Positions 11,475 through 23,939 of a stretch of DNA of 64,000 bases are shown piece by piece. Source of the DNA: Lepidurus packardi. Taxonomy: Eukaryota > Arthropoda > Branchiopoda > Notostraca > Triopsidae. How positions within the stretch are numbered: position 1 is the first letter of the stretch; each line of letters begins with the position of its first letter. The notes below the pieces were generated by a model that saw nothing but the letters and a program-made list of their open reading frames with translations, had not been told where the DNA came from and made no database searches. Location of the stretch: NCBI GenBank assembly GCA_023053545.1, contig JAKZAN010000001.1, positions 11,362,024 through 11,426,023 on the forward strand, written 5' to 3'. A program made the position numbers and the translations under genes.

Positions 11475-14400
11475 TTAACTCTGCTTTGGCTCATCATCCT
11501 GGTCGAATGGCTCGGGAAGAAGATTACCCGCCTCTAACCTAATGATATCAGAAATGTCCACGGGCGAAGTCATGGATAAAGACACACGGGGTTTCCTGCG
11601 CGAGGAATGACGTTCTACCCATTTCAGCAAAGCCAAAACAGCATCGGGATCAGACAAACGCTTATCGGCCGCTGTCTTGACGCTCTGGTTGGTCGTGACC
11701 CGAAACGTAGCCGCCATGCCCTTCAAAGCCGTCATGGCGTCTTCATCCGTCGCATCGTCACCAACGTAGATGATCCGAACGCGCTCATTCCAATCCACCC
11801 CAAAGGCAGTACGCAGAATATAAATAGCTGCACGGCCTTTGTCCCATTGCACAGGCGGTTTAGCCTCCAAGGCGCAATGGGCTGGTCCAACTTTAAACCC
11901 AGCCTGCTCGATCAACTGACGGGCCCGGGCAATCAACGGCGATCGTTTATGGAAGGGCGTTTCACGGTAATGGAACGTGAGCAACACGCCCTTATTCTCT
12001 ACCCAAGCGCCATCCCGACAGACTTCTTCTTGCAAAGTACGCAGCAAATCACGGACTTTGTTTTCGTACTCGGTGGGCAACGGATGGATAAACTTGGTAC
12101 CATCCGGGTGCAGAATCTCCAAACCGTGATTCCCAGCATACGTAATGGAGTCGATGCCTACCATAGACTTGACGTTGTTCACATCCCTGCCGGAAATGAC
12201 GGCGATGAAAACATCCGACATGTTGGTCAACCGCTCTAGGACGCGTTTGGTTTCGTTAGGAATGATAGCCAAATCCGGGTGAGGAGCAATGGCGGCTAAC
12301 GTGCCGTCATAATCGAGCAATAATGCGAGTTTGTCGGCATCGCCCAGATATTTGGCCAAGTATTCGAAATCGTCCATCGTAACAGGTTGCATTGCCGTAG
12401 TAGGATACGGGACCCCACCCATCTCAATGATACCAGTACTGCCGATAGCTTTCAGGAAGCTGTGCATCCAGTAATCAACATCATGACGCCTGTTGGGAGA
12501 AAAATGAATAATAAAATCGACAAAATTCGGCTAACATAGCAGAAAATATACTAAAAACCAATAAAATAGCATATAAAATAGCGACTAAAAATGGAACAAA
12601 AATGGATTGAAATAAAGCAAAATCGAATAAAAATCGTCTAAAATAAAAGAAAATCGATTAAAATCGAACAAATCTATTGAATTAGAATAAAATCGATTAA
12701 AAAATTATAATTCGAATAAAAATCGAATTTTAAACTCAAGACAGTGCGAAATTACTTCTCTCGGCGTCTTAGCTGCGACATGCGTACTTCACGTTCATCT
12801 CGCGGCATGTTCAAGGCTCGGTAAATGGTGTCGGCTGCTTCTTCAATCTCGTATGGGTTAACAATCAACGCTTCGTGCATCATTTCACCCGCGCCAGCAA
12901 AAGGCGACAGGATCAGTACGCCAGGTTCTTCAATCTGACACGCGACAAACTCCTTCGCCACCAAATTCATTCCGTCCCGCAATGGTGTCACTAGGGCCAC
13001 GGACGCGTCCCGGTAAAAAGCTGCCAACTCATCCTGAAATTACGATGTTTTAACATACGGAATTTGCAAAAAGTGAAAAACGTTTGTTCGTACTTGAGTA
13101 ACGCAACCGAAAATGTAGCGAATTGGGGACCAATTGGCGGAAGAAAAACGTCCGTTAATGCTGCCCACTTTCTGGTCGATTTCTTCTTTGAGGTCCTGGT
13201 ACTCCTTAACATCTGTGCGAGAGGGCACGGCGATTTGCAGAAGCGTCACTTTCTCAATCAACTCGGGGTGCTTCTCCAATAGACGCTCATAGGCTTTTAA
13301 ACGGTTACCCAAGCCTTTGGTGTAGTCCAAACGATCTACGCCTAAAACAAGTTGCTGCGTCTCGTCGGTCTTTACAACGTGGGGTGCTTCTTTCGCCAGT
13401 TGCACGAACCTAACGAAAAGTAGCAAGATAATCAATGATTCAATAAAGTTATTAGTTATTCTATCGGGACTCTTGTTTACCTATCGAAGGGGATTCCAAT
13501 GGGCAATGCACGTACTATCGCCGTCCTTGCACCATGTTCCACTAACATGTTTTTCCTGTCAACACGACATCCCAAACGACGTTGGCAGCAATCGATAAAA
13601 TTCAAGCAATAGTCTTCAATGTGAAAGCCAATCATGTCGCATCCTAGCATTGAATAAATTCCATTATATTCACGAAATTTCATTCTATTCTCTCGCTTTG
13701 CCCAACTAACCTAGTAAGCCTTGAAGTACTTCGTCATCCCAGGGAAACAGACGGAAAATATCCCATGGTGGAAACGGGATATGCAGAAAAAAACCCAACT
13801 TAATTGCCATTTTGCTGTCTTGCGCCATCTACCATTATAAAAATATCGTTTTTATTAAAAAATTTTCCGCAAAAGGTATTGAAAGAGGTTTGATTAACTT
13901 GTCTGATGATACTGGCAGCCAACATAAGGTGATAATCATGGATCCAAATCAATGGGACTACCCCGGGGCTTTCTTCGGCCAAACGCTGCATAGCTTCGAA
14001 CGTTTTCTCGGCGAAAAGTTGGTTCACGGTGCCGTAAGCCTGCACAATAAGGAATTTTTTTTCACTTCCACAAAAGGGAAGTGAAAAAAAAAAGAGATTC
14101 AAGTATGCAATCAATACCTGGGCAAGGTTCACATAACAAGTGCCCATTTGACTTTAAACTGGACAAGACTTACATTCCAAGACTCGGCTGAAAAAACCGC
14201 CCTGTCCGGCATGGAATGGAACAGTGGCCAGAAAGTTCCATTGCAGCATCCATTGTAATACGCGTCGAAACTAGCCTTCTCAACGTGCACCGGTACAACT
14301 TGCTTGCCCAGTAATCCTGCCGTTGGAGTTTTATCTTCCGGCTCCGATTCCGGGATGGGTTCAGATTGTTCCACGTCGTCCAAATGAATGCCCGGCCAAC

Positions 14401-15081
14401 CGACCCACAAGCCATGGCAACGTACCACAACCGGCGCCACAGCCGTTACCAGACCCCCCGCACTATAAGATGGAAAAACAAAACGCAATGAGGATTGCCC
14501 AACGCATCCCTTTGTCCGCCATTTTGGAATTCTCTAAAAATCATGAGATTCAAACCGATCCCCAAATGGACAACGCTACCGGCTTCCTATAGCATATCAA
14601 TACCACTTCCGAGCTTACACTGACATAGATACTGTACTAATAAAATATGATAAAATACGAAACAAATTCCTTGATTGGAGCCTTATGCCATCATGTTAGC
14701 CATCATTAAGCGCCTACTATGCTTAGTCATCAGTGTGGAAAATGAACGAGACTGTAATACCAAGGAACGGCCTGCCGAATAACGATAATGTGCTGTGAAT
14801 GTAGAACACTCAAAATATCCTGTTACAATGCGCGGTTTAGTAGAACAACAATGAATTTGCTTGCACTAACTACGCAATTCAAGCGTCAGCGGTAGTGCCG
14901 TCTATAATTCTACGGAACGTTCAAAAGAAGAAACGAACGTTTTTATTTACCTGGACTTTCGCTGCAACTTCCCAGTCTCTTCATTGCGTTTTAATACGAA
15001 CGGCAAACGATTAGACACAACAATCAAAGCTTCCTTGGTGGGAACCGCCTGCGTATTCACGTTACCATTAGGCTGAGGCAT
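11475..15081 (-). CDS. Tps1: trehalose-6-phosphate synthase/phosphatase (fused)
   Basis: Eight coding exons: 14951-15081, 14174-14462, 13899-14039, 13711-13798, 13481-13643, 13094-13409, 12756-13033 and 11475-12489. They give 806 aa, as in arthropod Tps1. The N-terminal GT20 synthase domain has VSNRLPFVL, WVGWPGIHL, YYNGCCNGTFWPLFH, WIHDYHLML, LHIPFPPWDIFR and LGVDRLDYTKGL. The C-terminal HAD phosphatase domain has DYDGTL at about residue 528, the SGR motif, and GDDATDEDA. The enzyme makes trehalose-6-phosphate from UDP-glucose and glucose-6-phosphate; the second domain corresponds to the phosphatase that yields trehalose. The start ATG at 15081 precedes MPQPNGNVN; a longer in-frame start at 15150 is possible. 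All junction phases agree. Confidence 0.96.
12490..12755. repeat. AAATCGA-type degenerate repeats in a Tps1 intron
   Basis: This intron is extremely AT-rich and carries about ten irregular copies of an AAAATCGA-like core between 12540 and 12728. It looks like an old degenerate microsatellite. No gene or element termini are seen. Confidence 0.6.
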
Positions 15082-16630
15082 GGCGATCTTGTTAGGAGGT
15101 TCTAAGACCGGCGAATGTCGACAACAAACTGGGGATACATACACCTTCAACTCGATTCTATTGGGGTGAAGGGGAGAAACCTCTTCTCTTCCCCCAAAAG
15201 ACTCCCCAAAACCCCTGTCCCTATTCGATTGGCCTTGCGCAGCACCCGGTTTGCCCTATATGAAATAATAACGTGTATCTCGTGAACTGAATTAAATATT
15301 ATTCGAATCTACGCCGCAAACCAAAAGCGAGGACCTTTGCAGGTTTCTTGCTACTCCACGCGTTTTGTTAGGCTGGTTCTGTTAAGAAACTAACCGTTTC
15401 GTACAGTCCTTTTAAAGTTCCTTTTCGAAGTTTCCCCCGGAACGATTCCAGGAATAGAACCTACAACAACAACTTTTCTGCTTTCAAACCTGAACAAAAA
15501 CGGAGTAAGAGTTGTCATCCAGGCGATTGTAACACATTTGAAGACAAGACAACTGAAAGGGGGAGTTAATTAGGCAATAATCCGGTTAAATAAACATAAA
15601 ATACTGAGAACTGTTTATTGCCCAGTGCTCGCAAACGACCTTTAATGACTTCACTCCAAAAGTAAAAAGAAAGGGGGTGTTGACCAGTTGACCCTCGACG
15701 AGGGTCAAACAAAGAATATTCACCCCTTTTCCAAAAATTCGTTCGCCGATTCGGTTTACACTCGCTCTATACCCTTGCATTCCCTCAAGAGAATTCTTGT
15801 GTGCCCATATCTTGAGGTCAGGCAAGGTAACCTTGGCATTCAGGGAAAACATTTGTGTTTAATTTGGGCATTCATTTGTGTTTAATCAACATCCAATTTA
15901 ACACGGTGTATACACTAAAAACAAAGCTATGAGTTGGCGCCTGCGTCATGGTGTAATGCAAATGAAAAACAAATGAAAATACAAATCCACTTTGGGTTTT
16001 CACAAAATGTTCGAAAAAGAGAGATTTTCTTGGTGTATCACATGAAGGCAAGTACGAAAACACAGCGCCAAAAAGTTCGAATTTCCACTGTCCAAACTCG
16101 GCCAACCAATAGGCATTCAAGTTTAAACAGTGAAATGTACGGAGTATAAGCCGTTTACAACCAGCAACGCGCTTTAGCAAGTAACACCTACAGAAAATTG
16201 TCTGAGCAAATTTGGGTTTAACTGTTAAATATGCGAAACTCCGAGCCTTTTTTTAATGGTTCGCTTCGCAGCAAGACAACATTGACAAGAATTTGCCACG
16301 AGATTACACATAGAGGACTAAACTGGAACAAAGCCATTCTGTTCTTCCAAATGAATAACAAAAGAGAACTTGTGTCGAAAACGTTACACAGATCTTCCCC
16401 AAAACAACAATTTTTACGCGCCGCCTGTTTAAAAGCATAACGATCGATGTAGATGTGGCGCGCGTTGCGTAAAAATTTGGAAGGTATGACTAGCAAACTT
16501 GTTCTGGGGTGAAAGAAAATCGTAACAAGGGGGCCTCACAAAAAACAGTATACCATTGGTATATATCCAAAAAAGCTTGCTCTTACCCAAACATACTCAT
16601 AGAGATAGCCGTCTCGAAATATTTTTTTTT
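15082..16630. other. Tps1 upstream region and PACS 3' flank; no gene seen
   Basis: This interval must hold the Tps1 5' UTR and promoter (15.1-15.6 kb, pyrimidine- and GGGG-rich patches) and the PACS 3' UTR. Small open frames here have no recognisable domains and no splice continuity, so none is called. Confidence 0.4.
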
Positions 16631-19600
16631 TTACGGGGTGGGCTCTGTGCTGCAGAATAACGCTACGGGAAAGAACTTGGTATGCGTTTGCCACTGGGCC
16701 GATAACTGGAAGAACTTCACATGTTGCCACTCCGTGCCATCGATACTCACTAAATATGACAAATAATTACTCAGTAGCTATACAACAAATAAATCCATCA
16801 GCGTCAAAATTTTTAATATAATAATATCAATAATAAGAGTCAATTAGAGTCAATTTACCTTTAAGCAAATTATGATGAGTCTTGGCCAAACATACCAACC
16901 GATAGATTCCTTCCACAGTCTGGTTCTTGGAGTCTGCATCCTTCTCTTTTTCCTTCCTCTTACCCAATCGCATTACTACAATGCAAAACAATCCAATCCA
17001 GTTAACAATAGTACTAACTCTTAATAATAGAACTGAACTAAAGTAAACGGAACGGAACCAATTTCTGAACTGAACCGACTAGAATATAACTGACTTTTGT
17101 CCATAAGGTAATAAAAGCTTACAAATGTCACTCTTTTGTTTCTTCTCTTTTAACGCAAACTGCATAGTGAAATGAGGCGTAGGCGCGTCTCCTGACGACG
17201 CCAAGCGTTGGATATTAACAAAACGGAAGCCGGACTTCAACGTGCATTTCCCGCTTTCGCTTTTGCTCTTCAAGGCGTTGCTCACTCCGCTTACTACGCC
17301 TCCCCCAGCCAATCCTTCGGTTTTACCCGCACCTAGCCAGTAATCCAATTGCAGTTCTAAGGGCTCAACAGCGACTGAGCTCACAGAGTCACGCCTTAAG
17401 CGATCGAAAAACATTAATAATAAAAAACGAAGCTAAATAAAGAAGAAAGGTTTAATTTACCCATGAAAAGTAGAAATGTTGGGCGAATTCGGGGGCGTGA
17501 TTCGATCTTTTCGGTCACGTTCTCTATCCTTGTCCTTGTCGCCCAACATGGGAAGCGTTAACGTTTGCGAAGGTGGCGACCCTGATGGGAAGCCTGCGTT
17601 TGACTGATTCTGGCCATCTTCGACATCTACAGAACCGCTCGCAGCCTCACACGCTCCTATACGCACTTCCTGTAAGGCAAGTCAAGCAACTTTTTAGTAT
17701 CAATGGACAAAACTTAACGCTTAAAAAATTGAATAAAATTTGCTAAATATTTTTAATTAAAAATGTGGCGTACAGTGATAAAAGGAATGAATGCTTGCGT
17801 GGATTCTTCTTCCGTATTGGAATCTTTGTACGTCACCATGGCCTCCGCAATAGGTATTTGCAGAGTGGCTCCACTTCCATGAACGTAACGTTGCAAGCGG
17901 TTCAGGATCTCTTGCGTGTCAGCCTTATACGAAAAGCCTTGAACATTAGGCAGTTGTAGCCCATCCATCCCACTCAACCGTTCTCCTCGCTCCATTAAAT
18001 CGCGCCAACAATCACCGAAATTGGCATGGTACACCCGGTCCACGCTGCACAAGTACCTTCCCAGGACGCTATTCCCTATAAAACATTCCAACTCTTCATT
18101 AGTTTGAGGTCAAACATAGCATATTCGACTTTTCAATTTAAGGCCACGGTGTAATGCAGGTAGTTGATCTTTCTGTCAAAAGATGGCACTGATGTCACAC
18201 CCACTTATCATGAGAACTATGCAACTTGAAACAAAGCTTGAAACAAAAATTTATAAGAAATTAACGATATAATTGAAAGGCTATTTTTCAAAATGATATC
18301 TTAAGAAAAATATGCAAAAAAGAATTTCTCAATTACATTGAATTTCTTTTAAAGTTTGGTTCCAGTTGCATGATTCTCATGATATAGCAACACGTTCTCC
18401 GGATTTAGTGACAAATGTATGTACTATATCCCACTGTCAAAATGACACTAATGTGTCAGCTTAGAACAATGATTTTTTTTTAGCTAATGGAGTGAAAGAA
18501 AGTAGAAGTTTTAACGAAAGTTGATGAGATTCTTTTATCAAACCTAACCTTAGTTAACCTAGCCTAACCTAACGCATTTCCAATCCAACTACCAATTTTC
18601 AACTCGATGGACACCCGTTTGTCATTCATTTTCCGGAGAACGTTTGGAAACAATATGACACAAGCAGTGTCACTTTTATCCCCGGGGAACCTGTTCGATA
18701 CAGGTGTATGACATCAGTGCCATGTTTTGACAAGAAGATCAACTACCTGTTGCACTATAGCACTACACCGTTGCCTAAAAAAATAATAACTTACCTAAGG
18801 GAAGGATTAAGAAACGCAAATAATTCTGCCATTCCGGCGGTTTGCTCGAAAATTGGTCTACATATGGACGCAAAACCGAGTTGATAAAATGATCCGATCC
18901 GGCCAAAACAACCTTGATAGGTGGCGGTGGTTTGGCATTACTATTACAGCTAAAAAAAAAAAAAAAAATACTTAAATAAATAACATAAAAAATAAAATAA
19001 AGATCACATTCAAAATAAATAGATACTTGTAAACAAAAAAGTAAGAAAATGCAAGTAAGATAAAACAATTGCAACCTTGGCAGGTGGCGGTAGTAAGCGT
19101 TACTGTTACAGCTGAAAAACCATAAATAAATAAAATACAAAAATACATAAGGGTTGAATTAAAAATAAATGGAGATACTTGTGTTAAATTTAAATTAGTA
19201 AAACTAAAGTAAATAAGGCAATTGCAACGAAGAACAAGGGGAAAATAAAATTGTAAGATTCATGACGTACAACTTCTGGATCTTGTTTACTAAACAAGCG
19301 ATCGTGGCGCGTACATCGGCTCCACTTTGCGTGCAGACTAATCTCGGATGACGGTCTTGTAAACGGGCAGCCAGAGCTGCTCCAATTGGTTCTCCCCCGT
19401 TTACTAAGACTATGTGGTCGGGCAAGAGATCATCGGAAGGTAAGCATCTCGACAACTGTTCCAACAACAGTTTCCGGGGCTGTAAACAAAACCACAAAAC
19501 AGATTCTATTAGTAATGGATCTTTATGAAGTAAAAACGTGGATGAGCACTGTTATATGCATTTCTTACGCAGCACTACCATAGAAAAAAAGACTTCCAAG

Positions 19601-22514
19601 CTTATCCATGCTACTGGCTACATAGCTAACAACTTTTCTACATGAAGCGGGGCAGAATTGAGCGTTTTTTGGATTTTCTGGCTGGGTCCCATGTCATGCG
19701 TTTTTTATTTTTTGGTTGAGGTGCGCGAGGAAAGTAGGCAGTGGGGTGGGGGAGTCAAAAGTGATAAAACTTACACTAGTATCTAATAGAAGACTAGGTG
19801 TCTTCTCCAAATGGGCTGTGGTTGTCTTGTCGAACTTTTCTTTGGTTTCTTTTTCCCATTTACTCTCCTTTTCCTTGTCTTTCTTGTCCTTGTTCTCTCG
19901 CATGGAAGCGAAGGGTTTATCTCCGCGACTGAACAATCGACTGCGTCGTGATTCCGAGCTCTAAGTCGACCAGAACAACCCATCACCAAGAACACCCCGA
20001 CAAAAAACGAATCACAAACACCCCACGAAGCAAACAAATAAACATATGATCGAGTTAAAAAATAGCAAAACATTCGGAACTGGAAAACAAAATGATAAAA
20101 AACAAGAAAAACTGAATATACCTTCGTTTTGTCTTCCTGAGGCTTCGTAGCCGGAGGCGATGTCGGATGCAAAGGGTAAGTAGGGTCGCTGTGCTCTTGA
20201 TCCGTTAAACCTTCGGCGTGAGAATCAGAGTCTGCTTTCTTGGAACTTTCATCACTCAAACGATCGCTTTTCTCCATAACACCTGCAGCAAGGTAAATTT
20301 AATAAAAAAAAAAAAATAAGTTCAAAAAGCTAAATAAAAGCTTATTTGATACTTACATGGAAGAGGTAAAGATTCATGGGCCAGTGAACGACTGGAAGCG
20401 AAAAACGGTCTCAGAGAGGGTTTCGGCGTCGAAGTTACACTCAAAGTGTCCATTTCTGGCCCCGAATCGCTCAAATCTTCTAACTCATCGAAAAGATCTT
20501 CGATATCACCAGGATCCATCCCAATATCGCCTCCTAAGAACCAAAAACGTGAGTGAAAGTGATTAAAAGGGTATAATATTCAATATAAAAATAATAAAAA
20601 TAAATAAAAGTGAATAAAATGTGAATAAAAGTAAATAAAATGTAAAACTTTCAATAAAAGCCTTCAAAATTCGGAGAAATAAGGGAATTTTGTGCACAAA
20701 CCTGCCAATTTGGGGTCCAATGCACCGCTTCCTTGTGCTAATTCTTGCAAATCTTCGGTGATTTTAAACCGCTTTAGTAATGCGATGAATTTCTGCTTGA
20801 GATTGCGTTGCTATACAGGAGAGAGCAAAAAAAAAAAACGGAATTATGATCCTTATCGCTCAATTGGGGTTAGCGTTATTTTGGTATTTACTCGAGCGTT
20901 TGGAGGCAAGTTGAGAATTTTGGTCCGGTTTGGTTTCCGGGGTCTGGGTCGCCGGTCTACACGATCCAAACGTTCTTCCATCATCATTGTTTCCGAGTCG
21001 GAGCCATCATCGTCGTTACTGCTCTCATCTTCATCGTCTGAGTAGCGGAAATCAGCCACGCCCGTGTGTCGATCTAAAGAAGTGAGAGTCGGGGGGCGAA
21101 AAGGAATAGGTGGAGGGTGGGCATGCGTTAATCGACGTGACAAGTACAACAATAACGGTTGCAAGGCTATACAATTTGACAAACAGGTACATTACAGAAG
21201 AGTTCCGCGCATTTCGCGTCCAAAAAGTTAGCACAACGGTCCAGTATGCACCAATGCATGGAATGCAACATTATTACAGAAAAATACAGAAAAAATAAGA
21301 ATTGGATCAAATTTACCCCGTGTGTAGTGCCATAAATTTGTCAAGGATTTTTTAAGGTGCCGTATCAAAGTGTGAATAAGAAAAAAAACAAGAGTTGGAG
21401 ATTACTTCGCCTGAGAGAACTTAAAGCAAACGAAAAATGAATAAGGAACTTGGAAAAAAAAGGTTGAAAAAGAAAGAAAATGACGCCGCCAACAATCGGG
21501 AAGACGAACCTGGGTTATCTCCAAGTCCCAGTGACAAAGCTTTGGGTCTATCGCCGCCGTCTTCATTGTCGACAGGTTGGGAAGACAAGCCTTGGATGCT
21601 CACACGTGCGATCAGACTCAAACCGCCCTTTTCTTTGACCTCGCTATGCAGGTCCAATTCCAAGTCTGTCTGGCGTTGCAGGGCCTGGAAAGAAGAATCA
21701 AAGGCATCAGGGTGACCATAGGTTCGTGTTTGACAGGAATGCAGCGGTATTATATCATAGAAAGAGGCTAGCTATCCGCATTTTTGTACTTGTGCCATGT
21801 TGATGACTCCGGCTGCCAAGGTTTTGAAACCCAATATGGTTCTATTTTTATAGCGCTTCCGACGTTGCAAGATGACGTGTAACTTGTTGCAATCCTGCTT
21901 TAAATAGTGTGGATACTACGAAAAAACCCACAATTAGCCAAAACGAGGTGTAAATCAGTCAGATATTCTAAGTACCTGTAAGGCAAAGCTTAATTCCAAT
22001 TCCGTGTCCAGAAGGCCATTTGTAGGCAAAAGGATATCATTCGAACGTAGTGTCCGCTTTGTGCTCTGTAAAAAAAAATAATAATATGTATATTTTTTAA
22101 ATAAATAATCATTTTTTTAATAAACTGTTCCAAAGTTAATCATAATTACCTCCATTTTAACTGCGATGATGATAGATGTCAAATCTGGACCCATAGGTTT
22201 AAGTATGACAAGTCGATTTATGGTCAAGGAACAAAGCCTAGAATTGAAGAATAAGGAACAAATTAATAAACGAAAAGTAATTAAATATTCAAGTGATTTG
22301 GCTTTGGGACGTTCATTCAACACGTGTATACGATTCAAGGTACGGCAAATTTATTTTAAATAACAGAAAGAAATAACAGAAGTAAAAGAGGATATATTTC
22401 ATACCTAGGTACACAACTTGGGGGAGTACGATCTACTTCCCAGGCAGCAAATAATTTCATGGGCACAGGTTTGTACCCAGCAGAGGACATTCTTCCTCCC
22501 CGTTCCGCCATCAT
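16631..22514 (-). CDS. PACS: phosphofurin acidic cluster sorting protein (PACS)
   Basis: Seventeen exons: 22405-22514, 22150-22237, 21976-22065, 21790-21915, 21510-21684, 20892-21073, 20702-20810, 20357-20533, 20122-20282, 19775-19960, 19271-19479, 18795-18949, 17774-18075, 17461-17669, 17123-17394, 16859-16975 and 16631-16749. They total 928 aa with all phases matching. The N-terminal cargo-binding region has [20 protein letters not shown] and [21 protein letters not shown]. Next come a serine/acidic middle with [13 protein letters not shown] and [11 protein letters not shown], then the C-terminal domain with [22 protein letters not shown] and [13 protein letters not shown] proteins connect acidic-cluster cargo to adaptors for trans-Golgi, endosome and ER-mitochondria traffic; the fly homolog is KrT95D. 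The least certain junction is the GTTCGT donor at 21509. Intron 20534-20701 contains AATAAA-rich low-complexity sequence. Confidence 0.94.
18142..18775. mobile_element. PIF/Harbinger-like MITE inside a PACS intron
   Basis: A 634-bp element has imperfect terminal inverted repeats of roughly 60-70 bp. The left end starts GGCCACGGTGTAATGCAGGT; the right end read in reverse starts GGCAACGGTGTAGTGC. It is flanked by a 3-bp target duplication, TAA, at 18139-18141 and 18776-18778. GGCC-type ends with a TAA duplication are known of PIF/Harbinger. No transposase ORF is present. It occupies most of the intron between PACS exons 12 and 13. Confidence 0.8.
18541..18573. repeat. degenerate AACCT (telomere-like) repeats within the MITE
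   Basis: About six units related to AACCT, the complement of arthropod telomeric TTAGG, occur in tandem. They are too short and degenerate to be telomeric and are part of the element. Confidence 0.6.
19071..19111 (-). repeat. decayed duplicate of a PACS exon 5' edge
   Basis: The minus strand shows a 3' splice site followed by sequence resembling the start of PACS exon 12 (CNSNA, then diverged), 162 bp upstream of the real exon edge at 18949. It has no matching donor and its frame soon leaves the family sequence. It looks like a partial tandem duplication rather than a used alternative exon. Confidence 0.6.
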
Positions 22515-23094
22515 ATAACTGATTTTTTTAAACACAGATTATGAAGCAAGTACGGTGGAATAGTTTAGAAAGCGTGTGTAGGCTTTCCGTAAGGCGAAAA
22601 TACTGGAGTGGAGATTCGTGGTCTGGCGTTAACGAATCGCGATTGCCGGACTTGACTGCAGTCCAGAGAGCTTCGCGTTCGCCAATCGCGAAAGTAAGCA
22701 ATGACTAACGAAGAATGATGAAACTCAACATGATCTACATCATATCCATATATATGTGTGTGTATCCCGAACGCTTTCTTACCAAAGTTGTGCAAGTTAA
22801 CTATTTTTACAAGTCGGCTAAGGAGCCCAATGCCAAAACAAAACAACCACGCCCCTGCTGTTTACTTTCATTTTCCTCTGCTCATCCGCGCTATCTAGTG
22901 TCCATTAAGGAAAAAATATCCCGCCATTTTTAAACTTCAAAGCGGCGATGGGTTTCTCCGCACACGTAACTAGTTGACACGTTTCGGGAGCAGCTTTTCC
23001 CCTCGCTTTCAACCATTAATGCTACATAGTAAGAAGCTCAAAATAATTTTCCAACTTCGTGCTTGAATTAATGCAACTTGAGCATTCGCATTTG
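22515..23094. other. PACS promoter region; no gene seen
   Basis: Upstream flank of PACS up to the LINE copy. It has some inverted-repeat character around 22.62-22.70 kb (GAATCGCGATT and GCCAATCGCGA). No ORF is supported. Confidence 0.4.
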
Positions 23095-23885
23095 TGATTC
23101 CAAACCGACAGGTTGTACAGAATTCCAGTGCGAAAGATCGAAAGAACAAGTTTAGAGTTACCAGTTTTGTTTTCTTTTTGCTCTCTTATACTACTTTTAC
23201 TTTTTTCCAATTTGTTCTTATTTAGCACCTTCAAAAAAAATAGTTTTACCCTAACGCTTTCTTTTTTTATTATTTTTATAAACTGTATGGGGATGAGAGG
23301 TGGAGGGCCTAGTGAAGAGCTGGGGGACAAGCAGGGATACAATTTACCAGACTTAGAAGACGAAGAAGTTGAGATTTCGGAAAGCTCCGATACGGAGGAA
23401 GAAAACCAGGATTTAGAGACGGAGAATGCAGAAAAAGATGGAGGGTTTAAAATGGTTTCATATAGGAAAAACAAGGTAAAGACAGTAAAGTAGGGATGCA
23501 GATGTAGGAAGCAAACGTAGAAGACTACAGGTTTCGACTACAGGTTTGGACTTTTACACGGTAGAACTAGGTATTGCCTTCGGCTTCAAGGGGAAAGACA
23601 GGATTTACACAAGTCGTATAGAAACCTCCATACGAAAACTTTGTATCTTTTTTAAAAAAGTGGGTACTTGGGTACCATTTGTAAACGTTTTTTAAGATTA
23701 TTGTATACCAATGTAATGACACTTTAAGCGACCTAGAAACGCTTTAGTGTTTATGGCTTTGTTGTGACGGAAGAAGAAGACCTTTCTTCTAGTGACAACA
23801 GAGCCATCACTTTTTACAACCCTGTTGTTCAGTTACCGGAAGGTATAAAGGACAGCAGGGAAGTGATTCCGGTGGCCAGTGTGAT
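23095..23885 (+). mobile_element. internally deleted LINE (same family as 1-950 and the tandem units)
   Basis: The 5' leader and the acidic ORF1 start (23287-23493) match the antisense copy at 514-860. After 23560 the sequence jumps directly to the segment also found at 36543-36700 (TTGGACTTTTACACGG and on to ATTTGTAAA), skipping the zinc-knuckle, endonuclease and reverse transcriptase parts. The break falls in a short repeated TCGACTAC motif, consistent with a microhomology deletion. From about 23705 on it diverges from the tandem units; 23.7-23.88 kb is unassigned or 3' UTR. Confidence 0.65.
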
Positions 23886-23939
23886 TATTATTATTATTAT
23901 TTATTGCAACATATAAGGCTTTATAAAGCCTCTTTGTAA

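Noticed and set aside
11607-12239. 210-aa plus-strand frame across the Tps1 phosphatase exon
   Set aside because: Antisense shadow of a strongly conserved coding exon.
18541-18573. Interstitial telomere remnant
   Set aside because: Only about six degenerate units, wholly inside a MITE with its own target duplication.
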